Shown here in pieces: positions 25,038 through 33,521 of a DNA stretch of 44,343 nt (positions are counted from its first letter, which is position 1; every line of letters begins with the position of its first letter). Under the pieces are notes generated by a model, which worked only from the letters and a program-made list of their open reading frames with translations, was not told the DNA's origin and searched no databases. The stretch spans positions 1 through 44,343 of the forward strand of contig CAPAOL010000032.1 of assembly GCA_948579315.1 (NCBI GenBank), read 5' to 3'. The DNA is from an uncultured Phocaeicola sp. Its GTDB lineage: Bacteria > Bacteroidota > Bacteroidia > Bacteroidales > Bacteroidaceae. The position numbers and the translations under genes were made by a program.

Positions 25038-26573
25038 TTACTCTTGAGTAAGATCGACAGCGAAGTATCCGCGTTTACCTGATGGGAACACACCGGTCAG
25101 GAACAATACCTGATTCGGAGACTTAACGGCAGCTTTCATCACCTCTTCCAAATCGCTGACTTTGCGCATCGGCTGGTCATTAGCTTTCAGGATAATGAAA
25201 CCTTTACGAACTCCTGCATCTGACATCTTACCGGAAGAAACTCCTGTCACTTGCAAACCGTAACCCAGATTCAATTGTTTCTTCAAATCATCCGGCAATT
25301 CTTTGAAAGCAGCTCCCAGGATTTCCATGCCTGTATCCTTCACGATCTTGGTAGTACCTTGTTCGTTCTTCAACGTTACTTCAACGGTCTTTTCCTTCTT
25401 ATCGCGCATCAGTTTCACTTTCACCTTATCACCCGGACGATGTTTTGCAAGAGCTTCCTGCAAGTCGGCCATATTGGATACTTTCTTATTATCCACACCG
25501 ATAATTACGTCGTCCACTTTGATGTCAGCTCCTGCAGCAGAACCATTCTCTACAATTTCAGAAACCCATACTCCTTCTACCACACCCAGTTCTTTAGCTT
25601 TATCTGCCAGTGTCTTACCGGATTTATCAATCGGTTGACGATCGTCCATCAAACTGCTACCGATAGAACCGCCACGAATACCGAGCAATGCACGTTGTAC
25701 TGTTCCATATTGTTTCAGGTCGGCAATTACTTTCGTCATAATGCTGGTCGGGATAGCGAAACCGTATCCTGCATAAGCACCTGTCGGAGAAGAAAGCACC
25801 GAATTGATACCTACCAGTTCACCTTTGGCATTTACCAGCGCACCACCACTATTCCCCTGATTGATAGCAGCATCCGTTTGGATGAATGATTCTATACCAC
25901 CATTATATACACCCAGAGAACGGGCTTTGGCACTTACGATACCGGCAGTTACAGTAGAGTTCAGATTGAACGGGTTACCTACCGCCAATACCCACTCTCC
26001 TACTTTCAACGCTTCAGAGTCTCCTACCGGAATAGTCGGGAAATCATCACCTTCTATTTTTACCAACGCAAGGTCGGTGCTGGGGTCAGTACCAATCACG
26101 CGTCCTTTAAACTCACGGTTATCATTCAGTTTCACACTGATTTCATCCGCACCTTCAATCACGTGATTATTCGTTACGATATATCCATCCTTCGAGATGA
26201 TCACTCCCGAACCAAAACCTACACGAGGTTGAGACTGTATCTGACGCTGCTGTCCGCGTCCATCACCAAAAATGAAATCGAAGATGTCCGGCGCTTGCTG
26301 AACTGTTCTTGTTTTAGCTTCTTGAGTAGACCTTATATGTACGACAGCATGAAGCGAATTCTCCGCAGCCTGAGTCAGGTCAACAGGTTGAGCGTTCACA
26401 GCGTCAAAAGCAGCCAATTTGACATTGGGATTCTGCTTGAACATCTCATTAAAAGATGTCTCTTTAGCAGCTTCGTTAGATTGCAACAATTTGTAAGTTG
26501 TCAATCCTGCAACTCCTGAGCTAAGAAGAATGATTGCTCCTACTCCCAGAATGTTCTTTGTTGTCTGTTTCAT
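25038..26573 (-). CDS. htrA: Periplasmic Do/HtrA serine protease
   Basis: Periplasmic protease/chaperone for misfolded envelope proteins. An N-terminal membrane or signal segment (about 8-26) is followed by a trypsin-like domain with the catalytic triad H137 (TNNHVIE), D167 (STDLALVKI) and S242 (QGNSGGAL). Two PDZ domains follow at about 290-385 and 415-505. The 511-residue length matches DegP/DegQ-type enzymes. It is a single-gene unit with its own terminator. A heat or envelope-stress operator was not recognised. Confidence 0.95.
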   Translation of the reverse strand: MKQTTKNILGVGAIILLSSGVAGLTTYKLLQSNEAAKETSFNEMFKQNPNVKLAAFDAVNAQPVDLTQAAENSLHAVVHIRSTQEAKTRTVQQAPDIFDFIFGDGRGQQRQIQSQPRVGFGSGVIISKDGYIVTNNHVIEGADEISVKLNDNREFKGRVIGTDPSTDLALVKIEGDDFPTIPVGDSEALKVGEWVLAVGNPFNLNSTVTAGIVSAKARSLGVYNGGIESFIQTDAAINQGNSGGALVNAKGELVGINSVLSSPTGAYAGYGFAIPTSIMTKVIADLKQYGTVQRALLGIRGGSIGSSLMDDRQPIDKSGKTLADKAKELGVVEGVWVSEIVENGSAAGADIKVDDVIIGVDNKKVSNMADLQEALAKHRPGDKVKVKLMRDKKEKTVEVTLKNEQGTTKIVKDTGMEILGAAFKELPDDLKKQLNLGYGLQVTGVSSGKMSDAGVRKGFIILKANDQPMRKVSDLEEVMKAAVKSPNQVLFLTGVFPSGKRGYFAVDLTQE

Positions 26574-26890
26574 GATTTATAATTCTTTAAATTGTTAATA
26601 TTCGACATTGTTTTAACTTTTACGACGTTAAAATAATAACAAATATCGTTCACTTATTCCACTTGTCACTCTTTTTTGTCCACTTTTAACAGAGAATATT
26701 TAGAGCTTAACAGCGGTTAACGACAGCACCTGACAAATTTACATTCGTTGTATGTCAGATGGCATTAACACTCTGACATTCATTCAGTAAAGTCAGAAAA
26801 AGCCCACTAACCCTGAACCCCAAGCTGCCAAAGTCTCTATTTTCAAAAAATCTCTTCTATTCTGCATGCTTTAATAGATGATAGGTGAAA
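26574..26890. other. Gap upstream of htrA with paired CTGAC/GTCAG motifs
   Basis: No gene is seen in this 317-base stretch. CTGACA (26730-26735) and TGTCAG (26753-26758) flank a minus-strand TAAATTTG box (26741-26734) that could be the htrA -7 element with a leader of about 155 bases. A second pair, CTGAC (26773-26777) and GTCAG (26792-26796), follows. These may be regulator sites for htrA; the evidence is weak. Confidence 0.3.
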
Positions 26891-27871
26891 TCATTTATAA
26901 TAAGGATTATTATCCGTAGTATTCATCCCCTTCTCCTTATTAATATAAGGTAGGAAGCGAACGGCAAAAAGTAGACGTTTCGTGTTGAACTCGTCATAGT
27001 TCTTATCCGCAGGGTTCATACTACTGATGTGTACATCGCCCAAAGCATGGATAAACTGTTTATTACCAAGGTAAATACCAACGTGAGAGATTCCTTCTTT
27101 ACGCTCCGCAGTCGCTTTACGACCGAAAAACACTAAATCCCCCCGTTGTACATTGGCAAAATCAGGAGCAATCTCAATATGTTCGCCCACATAAGCCTGT
27201 TGAGACGCATCTCTCGGAATAATAATATCATGTATAAAAAGCACGGTACGTACCAAGCCGCTACAATCCACTCCTTTGGAAGAGGTTCCTGCCCACAGAT
27301 AAGGAACACCCATCATCGAATAAGCAGTCGCAATGATACTTTCAACATCTTGTTTCAATGAAGCCCTCCATTTTGTTTCCGGTTGAGAAATAGATTTAGA
27401 GATGTATGCTTTCCGACCGTCGGGATAAGATACTTTGTAGAAACGCCCTTTGCTTCCCTCCCACTTCAGACGATTGCCTGCAACCACGTCGGACACAGGT
27501 TGAGAACTTTCATCCGGTTTTTCATACGCAAATCCGTAGTGCGAAGTAACCACTATCTTTTCCGCCCGGTTCCACTCATCATAACGTTCCTTCGACATAG
27601 GGGTAATCACCATCCGGTGTACCCATCCGGTATAATCATCCGGCGTTTGTATCTCGTACCAACCGGTATATTGAAGCACTTTGACCGGCATCCCCAACAA
27701 TGCCTGTGTACTCATGCCGGAAGTAAATTTGCCTTCTTCGCGCAAATTACAAACAGAGATATGCACTACTCCATAAGCTGAATCGGCAGGCATGGGACGT
27801 ATTTCCTGTGCTTTCAGGCTGACTGCCGTAATCACCAGAAAACAATAGAAAAGGAGGATATTCTTCTTCAT
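26891..27871 (-). CDS. NlpC/P60 cell-wall endopeptidase with SH3 domains
   Basis: Secreted gamma-D-glutamyl-L-diamino-acid endopeptidase of the YkfC/NlpC type, which trims or recycles peptidoglycan stem peptides. A signal peptide ends at SLKAQ (residue 22). Two bacterial SH3-like domains (about 33-95 and 105-165, with GWYEIQTPDDYTGWVH) precede the NlpC/P60 domain (about 172-310). The catalytic residues are C203 (GVDCSGLV), H263 (ISHVGIYL) and a third polar residue H275 (FIHALG). The 326-residue length fits characterised Bacteroides enzymes. A TACCTTTG box (27900-27893) lies upstream, divergent from rnpB. Confidence 0.93.
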   Translation of the reverse strand: MKKNILLFYCFLVITAVSLKAQEIRPMPADSAYGVVHISVCNLREEGKFTSGMSTQALLGMPVKVLQYTGWYEIQTPDDYTGWVHRMVITPMSKERYDEWNRAEKIVVTSHYGFAYEKPDESSQPVSDVVAGNRLKWEGSKGRFYKVSYPDGRKAYISKSISQPETKWRASLKQDVESIIATAYSMMGVPYLWAGTSSKGVDCSGLVRTVLFIHDIIIPRDASQQAYVGEHIEIAPDFANVQRGDLVFFGRKATAERKEGISHVGIYLGNKQFIHALGDVHISSMNPADKNYDEFNTKRLLFAVRFLPYINKEKGMNTTDNNPYYK

Positions 27872-27927
27872 TAAAATTCATTTTAATAATAGCAAAGGTA
27901 GAAATTATTTCTATTTGTGGTACTTTC

Positions 27928-27960
27928 TTTGGCTAAAACAAAATAAATGACGTATTTTTG
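27928..27960 (+). promoter_or_regulatory. Promoter of rnpB
   Basis: TTTG (27928-27931), a 21-base spacer and TATTTTTG (27953-27960) match the Bacteroides consensus. Transcription would begin about six bases later, at the expected 5' end of RNase P RNA. Confidence 0.75.
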
Positions 27961-27966
27961 CAGCCT

Positions 27967-28332
27967 AAAGCAGTTGGCCGGTCTGTCGCGTGCATGTTTC
28001 GTGCAGGAGGAAAGTCCGGGCAACATAGAGCATCCTACTTCCTAACAGAAAGCTGTCCGTGAGGGTAGAGTAACGTAGAAGAAAATAACCGCCGCTCCTT
28101 TCGGGGAGAGGTAAGGGTGAGAAGGTGGGGTAAGAGCCCACCAGCCGCATGGTGACATGTCGGGCTGTACGTCTTAGGAGTTGTAAGGTCATGTAAACCG
28201 GCGTTATGAGAGTTGCTCGCTCCATGTCGGAGGGTAGACCGCTAAAGTGTCGTGGTGACACGCCACTCAGATAAATGACAGACACCTTATTTTATATAAG
28301 GTACAGAACTCGGCTTATAGGCTGACTGCTTT
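27967..28332 (+). ncRNA. rnpB: RNase P RNA
   Basis: Catalytic RNA that matures tRNA 5' ends. The universal core GAGGAAAGTCCGGGC (28007-28021) and the 3' core ACAGAACTCGGCTTATAGGC (28303-28322) are both present, as is AGATAAATGACAGAC. P1 is formed by AAAGCAGT at the 5' end and ACTGCTTT at the 3' end (28325-28332), which sets the boundaries to within a few bases. It is a type A layout of about 366 nt with a strong promoter. Long open frames on the opposite strand here are spurious. Confidence 0.96.
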
Positions 28333-28355
28333 TTCTTTTAATTATCCGTTGAACT

Positions 28356-29675
28356 ATGAAGAAGAAAATCACCGATATATGGAAGTTTCTTACGTATGAC
28401 ATCTGGCGCATTACGGAAGATGAAGTGACCCGGACCAAGTTCTCACTCTACAATATTATAAAAACCATCTACCTTTGTATCAACCGGTTTACCAAAGACC
28501 GGATGGCTAATAAAGCTTCCGCACTGACATATAGCACATTGCTCGCCATTGTACCGATACTTGCCATCCTATTTGCCGTGGCACGCGGTTTTGGATTCGA
28601 CAACCTGATGGAGCATCAGTTCCGCAATGGGTTCGGAGGAAATATAGAAACAACAGAGACCATTCTCTCCTTCGTCAACTCCTATCTTTCACAAACCAAA
28701 GGAGGTATTTTCATTGGAGTTGGTTTGGTCATGTTGTTATGGACGGTTATCAATCTGGTCAGCAATATTGAAATCACCTTCAACCGTATTTGGGAAGTGA
28801 AAAAAGCGCGGTCCATGTATCGCAAGATTACGGATTACTTCTCAATGTTCCTGTTGATGCCGATTCTAATCGTAGTGTCCGGAGGGCTTTCCCTGTTTAT
28901 GAGTACCATTCTCAAACAGATGGATGATTTCGTCCTGCTTGCTCCTATTATGAAATTCATGATACGGCTTATCCCTTTCGTCCTGACATGGCTGATGTTC
29001 ACAGGGCTGTATATCTTCATGCCGAATACGAAAGTAAAATTCAAACACGCGCTCATTGCAGGTATTCTGGCAGGGTCTGCTTATCAGGCTTTTCAGTTCC
29101 TGTATATCAACAGCCAGTTGTGGGTGTCAAAGTACAACGCCATTTACGGTAGTTTTGCCGCACTTCCTTTATTTCTGCTTTGGCTGCAAATATCCTGGAC
29201 AATCTGTTTGTTCGGAGCCGAATTGACGTATGCCGGGCAGAACATCCGCAGTTTTAGTTTTGACCAAGACACCCGGAATATCAGCAGACGATACCGAGAC
29301 TTTATATCCATCCTGATTATGTCACTCATAGCCAAGCGGTTCAAGAAGAACGAGCCACCTTATACAGCTGCAAAAATCTCGGAAGAACATCAGATCCCCA
29401 TCCGGCTAACCAACCAGGTGCTTTATCAGTTGCAGGAAATAGAATTGATTCACGAGGTAGTCACCGATGAAAAAAGCGAAGAAATCGGCTATCAGCCATC
29501 AATGGACATCAATCAATTGAATGTAGCCATCTTATTGGATCGTTTGGATACATACGGATCCGAGAATTTCAAAATTGATAAAGACGAAGAATTCAACGAC
29601 GAATGGAAAGTGCTGACCGAATCCAGAGAAGAATACTATAAAAAAGCAAGTAAAGTATTACTGAAAGACTTATAA
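28356..29675 (+). CDS. YihY/BrkB-family inner-membrane protein
   Basis: Polytopic inner-membrane protein of the YihY family (formerly confused with RNase BN). About six spans lie between residues 55 and 300. The family motifs ASALTYSTLLAIVPILAILF and YGSFAALPLFLLWLQISWTI are conserved. The C-terminal 130 residues form a winged-helix-like cytoplasmic extension (AAKISEEHQIPIRLTNQVLY) present in many Bacteroidetes members. Molecular function is unknown. It begins 23 bases after rnpB with no separate promoter seen, so read-through from rnpB is possible. Confidence 0.9.
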   Translation: MKKKITDIWKFLTYDIWRITEDEVTRTKFSLYNIIKTIYLCINRFTKDRMANKASALTYSTLLAIVPILAILFAVARGFGFDNLMEHQFRNGFGGNIETTETILSFVNSYLSQTKGGIFIGVGLVMLLWTVINLVSNIEITFNRIWEVKKARSMYRKITDYFSMFLLMPILIVVSGGLSLFMSTILKQMDDFVLLAPIMKFMIRLIPFVLTWLMFTGLYIFMPNTKVKFKHALIAGILAGSAYQAFQFLYINSQLWVSKYNAIYGSFAALPLFLLWLQISWTICLFGAELTYAGQNIRSFSFDQDTRNISRRYRDFISILIMSLIAKRFKKNEPPYTAAKISEEHQIPIRLTNQVLYQLQEIELIHEVVTDEKSEEIGYQPSMDINQLNVAILLDRLDTYGSENFKIDKDEEFNDEWKVLTESREEYYKKASKVLLKDL

Positions 29676-29754
29676 GGGAAAGAAAAGTAAGCAATGCAAC
29701 GATCTCGAAAATCAGACTTGACAACCTGATATTCTTATCTAAACACATTTTTGG

Positions 29755-29783
29755 TTTTAAAGAAACAGTCTGTTTCTTTAAAA
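29755..29783 (+). terminator. Perfect palindrome after the YihY gene
   Basis: TTTTAAAGAAACAG (29755-29768) pairs over 14 bp with CTGTTTCTTTAAAA (29770-29783) about a single central base. A small-loop hairpin of this kind 79 bases past the stop probably terminates or stabilises the mRNA; it reads the same on both strands. Confidence 0.5.
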
Positions 29784-29786
29784 GGG

Positions 29787-29879
29787 AAGAGGCTGTCTAA
29801 AAAGTCGTTAGTAACTCTAACTCCCCTCCTTTGGGAAGGAGGAGAATGAGGATAGAACCGACTTTTTAAACAGCTTCTT
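29787..29879. repeat. Palindromic intergenic element
   Basis: The left arm AAGAGGCTGTCTAAAAAGTCG (29787-29807, quoted as 21 bases less one: AGAGGCTGTCTAAAAAGTCG) is complementary with few mismatches to the right arm at 29859-29879, CGACTTTTTAAACAGCTTC. An inner hairpin, CTCCTTTGGGAAGGAG, lies between them. The layout resembles short palindromic or MITE-like elements found between Bacteroides genes. It sits between convergent genes and may also terminate the nitroreductase operon. Confidence 0.55.
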
Positions 29880-29927
29880 TTGGTTATATGCTTATCCTAA
29901 AGGTTTTAAAATACAATTATTTTTCCA

Positions 29928-30464
29928 TCAATAACGATTGTATGAAATCACCTTTTCTTTCGGTTTCCTCATCTTCTTACGTTTTTCTTTTGTCGGATAG
30001 CCAATGACAATATCCAGCAATAAACGTTTCGAGGCAGGAATACCGGCAAGCTGTTTCATTCCTTTCTCATCAAACCAACCCAGAATACAAGAGCCCAACC
30101 CTTCAGCTTCAGCCGCCAAAGCAATATGAGCAGCAGTTATTCCAATGTCGATCAATGGAAAATGCTTGCCTTTCACCTTTCCACCAAGCAGAGAGGTGAT
30201 ATTAGCAGATTCTTCTACCACCAGAATATGCACAGGAGCATCTTTAGCAAACTTATTCATCCCCAAACCAGCAGCAGCCTTCCCCGCTTTTTGAGCCAGT
30301 TCCTTATCCGTGATGACTACAAACCTCCAAGGCTGCGCATTACAGGCCGAAGGTGCCAAACGAGCAGCTTCAAGTATCCGTTCCAACTTTTCCGGCTCCA
30401 CCGAACGCTCTTTGTCATACGAACGATCGCTTTGACGAGCCTGCACCAATTGAAGAAAATCCAT
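29928..30464 (-). CDS. Nitroreductase-family FMN oxidoreductase
   Basis: FMN-dependent NAD(P)H oxidoreductase of the nitroreductase fold, 178 residues. The N-terminal ARQSDRSYDKERSVE carries the FMN phosphate-binding arginines, followed by ILEAARLAPSACNAQPWRF, the conserved helix and NAQPW motif. GLGSCILGWFDE near residue 125 is the other hallmark. The physiological substrate is unknown; it might reduce quinones or nitro compounds. It lies 58 bases downstream of riboflavin synthase on the same strand, a sensible neighbour for a flavoprotein. Confidence 0.93.
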   Translation of the reverse strand: MDFLQLVQARQSDRSYDKERSVEPEKLERILEAARLAPSACNAQPWRFVVITDKELAQKAGKAAAGLGMNKFAKDAPVHILVVEESANITSLLGGKVKGKHFPLIDIGITAAHIALAAEAEGLGSCILGWFDEKGMKQLAGIPASKRLLLDIVIGYPTKEKRKKMRKPKEKVISYNRY

Positions 30465-30522
30465 AAGATTGCAATTTTATGATTTACAATTTACGATCGA
30501 AATTCGCTTTTGCGACAGCCAA

Positions 30523-31125
30523 CTATTTATACTGAATCATCCGGCTGATATACTTACCGATAATATCGAATTCAATATTTACCACACTGCCAATTTCAAA
30601 CGTATGGAAGTTTGTATGCTCATACGTATAAGGAATGATAGCTACCTGGAAAGTATCATCGGTCGGATTACATACCGTCAGACTAACACCGTTCACAGTC
30701 ACCGAACCTTTATCCACCGTGATATATCCACGTTTCGCCATTTCCTTATCAAACGCATATTGGAAGGTAAAATACCAACTACCTTCCGCATCCTTCATAT
30801 CAATACAAGTTGCGGTCTGGTCTACATGCCCCTGAACGATATGTCCATCCAACCGGCCATTCATCATCATGCTACGTTCAACATTTACCTTATCCCCCAC
30901 TTTCAGCAGACCGAGATTAGAACGTTCCAATGTTTCTTTCATGGCAGTCACCGTATACGTATCATCTGTCAGAGTTACCACTGTCAGACACACACCATTG
31001 TGAGCAATACTTTGGTCAATTTTCAACTCATTCACAAACGAACACTTAAATGTAAAGTGTATATTCTCCTGGTCTTTCACCAGTGCTACCAAAGTAGCAT
31101 ATTCTTCTACGATTCCAGAAAACAT
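30523..31125 (-). CDS. ribE: Riboflavin synthase alpha subunit
   Basis: Trimeric enzyme that dismutates two 6,7-dimethyl-8-ribityllumazine molecules to riboflavin. The start MFSGIVEE is diagnostic. The 200-residue protein shows the internal duplication: half one has NGVCLTVVTLTDDTYTV and half two has NGVSLTVCNPTDDTFQV. HIVQGHVD near residue 95 is conserved. A TATCTTTG box (31204-31197) lies upstream. It is probably co-transcribed with the nitroreductase gene. Confidence 0.96.
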   Translation of the reverse strand: MFSGIVEEYATLVALVKDQENIHFTFKCSFVNELKIDQSIAHNGVCLTVVTLTDDTYTVTAMKETLERSNLGLLKVGDKVNVERSMMMNGRLDGHIVQGHVDQTATCIDMKDAEGSWYFTFQYAFDKEMAKRGYITVDKGSVTVNGVSLTVCNPTDDTFQVAIIPYTYEHTNFHTFEIGSVVNIEFDIIGKYISRMIQYK

Positions 31126-31242
31126 AATTTTATTTACTATTTTACGATTTACTACTTACTATTTTAAGATTGAGAATACTCTCTTAATGCAAGGGTCAAA
31201 GATACGAATTAGAAAGGAGCTTAAAAAATAAGAGCAAAAAAA

Positions 31243-31266
31243 ATGGGGCTTTTCACAAAGCTCCAT
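31243..31266. terminator. Bidirectional intrinsic terminator in a divergent gap
   Basis: ATGGGGCTTT (31243-31252) pairs with AAAGCTCCAT (31257-31266), 10 bp with one wobble and a 4-base loop. An A8 run precedes and T5 follows, so it should terminate on either strand. Neither neighbouring gene needs a terminator here. Confidence 0.65.
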
Positions 31267-31644
31267 TTTTCAGTTTTCAATAGGTATTAGTTTTTTTTAA
31301 GGTAAAAAGATTGTTTTCAGGATAACGGTGCAAATATAGGCGGTTTTACTGATACTATCCAAATTATAAAACATGTCATATAACATCTTTTTGAAAATTC
31401 TTTGGATTTATTATCATTTGAAGCAAAATCCCCTGTAACTTGTCCGCTATAGGTGACAAATATAGGACATTTTTTTAAGGAGCCCTAATTTCTGTTTAAA
31501 AATCCGCAAAAAATTACTTTTTTCGGGTAGTTTTCGTCCGTTTTGCAACGATCTTTTAACACTTTGGCGTCAATAGCCATCATCTGACGGACAAGACATT
31601 ATAAAAAAGAACGGTTATATTCCAGTTAAATAAAAAAAATGTCC

Positions 31645-31652
31645 TACTTTTG
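31645..31652 (+). promoter_or_regulatory. -7 box of glnS
   Basis: TACTTTTG matches TAnnTTTG and lies 29 bases upstream of the glnS ATG. No clear -33 TTTG is present. Confidence 0.5.
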
Positions 31653-31681
31653 TAGCCTAAATACAGATAACATTAACCGTT

Positions 31682-33421
31682 ATGACAGATATTAAAAACG
31701 AAGAAGCAGGCGAAAAGAAAAGCTTGAACTTTATTGAACAGGCAGTAGAGAAAGACTTGAAAGAAGGTAAAAATGGTGGAAAAGTGCAGACACGCTTCCC
31801 GCCCGAACCTAACGGCTACCTTCACATCGGCCATGCCAAAGCTATTTGCCTTGATTTCGGCATCGCAGAAAAACACGGCGGTGTATGTAACCTTCGTTTC
31901 GACGACACAAACCCGACCAAGGAAGATGTGGAATATGTAGAAGCTATCAAAGAAGACATTCAATGGTTGGGATACCAGTGGGGAAACGAATACTACGCTT
32001 CCGACTACTTCCAACAATTATGGGACTTCGCTATCCGCCTGATTCAGGAGGGAAAAGCATATATTGACGAACAAAGCTCCGAGCTGATCGCACAGCAAAA
32101 AGGTACTCCTACCCAACCGGGTGTGGAAAGTCCTTACCGCAACCGTCCTATCGAAGAAAGCCTCGAACTTTTTAAGAAAATGAATAGCGGCGAGATTGAA
32201 GAAGGTGCTATGGTGCTCCGTGCCAAGATTGACATGGCCAACCCGAACATGCACTTCCGCGATCCGATCATTTATCGTGTAGTGAAACACCCGCACCACC
32301 GTACAGGTACTACCTGGAAGGCTTATCCGATGTATGACTTCGCTCACGGACAGAGTGACTTCTTCGAAGGAGTAACTCACTCGCTGTGTACACTCGAATT
32401 TGTGGTACACCGTCCTCTTTACGACCTCTTCATCGACTGGCTGAAAGAAGGAAAAGACCTGAACGACAACCGTCCTCGTCAGACTGAATTCAACAAACTG
32501 AACCTAAGCTACACCCTGATGAGCAAACGTAACCTGCTCACACTGGTGAAAGAAGGATTGGTAAACGGATGGGACGACCCTCGTATGCCGACTATCTGCG
32601 GTTTCCGCCGCCGTGGTTATTCACCGGAGTCTATTCATAAATTTATTGATAAAATCGGATATACCACATACGATGCCCTGAACGACATCGCCCTATTGGA
32701 AAGCTCCGTTCGGGACGACCTGAATAGCCGTGCCACCCGTGTATCGGCAGTAATCAACCCGGTAAAACTGATCATCACCAACTACCCGGAAGGACAGGTT
32801 GAAGAACTGGAAGCGATCAACAATCCAGAAGATCCGGAAGCAGGAAGCCACCTGATCGAATTCAGCCGTGAACTGTGGATGGAACGCGAAGACTTCATGG
32901 AAGACGCTCCCAAGAAGTATTTCCGCATGACACCGGGACAGGAAGTACGCCTCAAAAATGCCTATATCGTAAAATGCACCGGTTGCAAGAAAGACGAAAA
33001 CGGCGTAATAACAGAGGTATATTGCGAATATGACGCTAATACCCGTAGCGGTATGCCGGACGCAAACCGTAAGGTGAAAGGCACGCTCCATTGGGTAAGC
33101 TGCAATCACTGCCTGCAAGCAGAAGTACGTTTGTACGACCGCCTGTGGAAAGTGGAAAACCCACGCGACGAACTGGCTGCCATCCGCGAAGCAAAAAATT
33201 GCGAAGCACTGGAAGCCATGAAAGAGATCATCAATCCGGACTCACTGAAAGTTCTGCCCAACTGCTACATAGAGAAGTTCGCAGCTACCCTGCCCACACT
33301 CTCCTACCTGCAGTTCCAACGAATCGGTTACTTTAATATCGACAAAGAATCAACCCCGGAAAAACTGATTTTCAACCGCACAGTAGGGTTGAAAGATACA
33401 TGGGGGAAGATTAATAAATAA
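31682..33421 (+). CDS. glnS: Glutaminyl-tRNA synthetase
   Basis: Class I synthetase that charges tRNA-Gln with glutamine; its presence means direct charging. The HIGH motif is HIGH at 48-51 in PNGYLHIGHAK. The KMSKS-equivalent is LMSKR at 279-283. The C-terminal anticodon-binding beta barrels follow from about 340 (VINPVKLIITNYPEGQ). The 579-residue length fits. The TPR gene begins 100 bases downstream after a large hairpin. Confidence 0.96.
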   Translation: MTDIKNEEAGEKKSLNFIEQAVEKDLKEGKNGGKVQTRFPPEPNGYLHIGHAKAICLDFGIAEKHGGVCNLRFDDTNPTKEDVEYVEAIKEDIQWLGYQWGNEYYASDYFQQLWDFAIRLIQEGKAYIDEQSSELIAQQKGTPTQPGVESPYRNRPIEESLELFKKMNSGEIEEGAMVLRAKIDMANPNMHFRDPIIYRVVKHPHHRTGTTWKAYPMYDFAHGQSDFFEGVTHSLCTLEFVVHRPLYDLFIDWLKEGKDLNDNRPRQTEFNKLNLSYTLMSKRNLLTLVKEGLVNGWDDPRMPTICGFRRRGYSPESIHKFIDKIGYTTYDALNDIALLESSVRDDLNSRATRVSAVINPVKLIITNYPEGQVEELEAINNPEDPEAGSHLIEFSRELWMEREDFMEDAPKKYFRMTPGQEVRLKNAYIVKCTGCKKDENGVITEVYCEYDANTRSGMPDANRKVKGTLHWVSCNHCLQAEVRLYDRLWKVENPRDELAAIREAKNCEALEAMKEIINPDSLKVLPNCYIEKFAATLPTLSYLQFQRIGYFNIDKESTPEKLIFNRTVGLKDTWGKINK

Positions 33422-33424
33422 CCT

Positions 33425-33506
33425 TTCACCACAGATTACACGGATTAACACAGATTAGAGAAATAAAGAATAAAAATCTGTGTTAATCCGTGTAATCTGT
33501 GGTGAA
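33425..33506. repeat. Perfect 32-bp inverted repeat
   Basis: The left arm at 33425-33456 and the right arm at 33475-33506 are exact reverse complements over 32 bases, around an 18-base loop. The arms contain CACAGATTACACGGATTAAC, a recurrent intergenic element type seen in many Bacteroides genomes. It starts four bases past the glnS stop and ends 15 bases before the next ATG, so it probably ends the glnS transcript or tunes read-through to the TPR gene. Confidence 0.85.
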
Positions 33507-33521
33507 CAAAATCAATAAAAA

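Larger units (their letters stand above)
31126..31681. other. Divergent gap between ribE and glnS
   Basis: No gene is supported in this 556-base stretch. It holds the ribE -7 box (31197-31204), a terminator-like hairpin at 31243-31266, AT-rich sequence, and the glnS -7 box at 31645-31652. The hairpin is oddly placed, since both flanking genes point away from it, so an unannotated small RNA ending there is possible. Confidence 0.4.

Noticed and set aside
27965..28285. 106-codon minus-strand open frame
   Set aside because: It lies wholly inside the RNase P RNA gene and shows no protein family.
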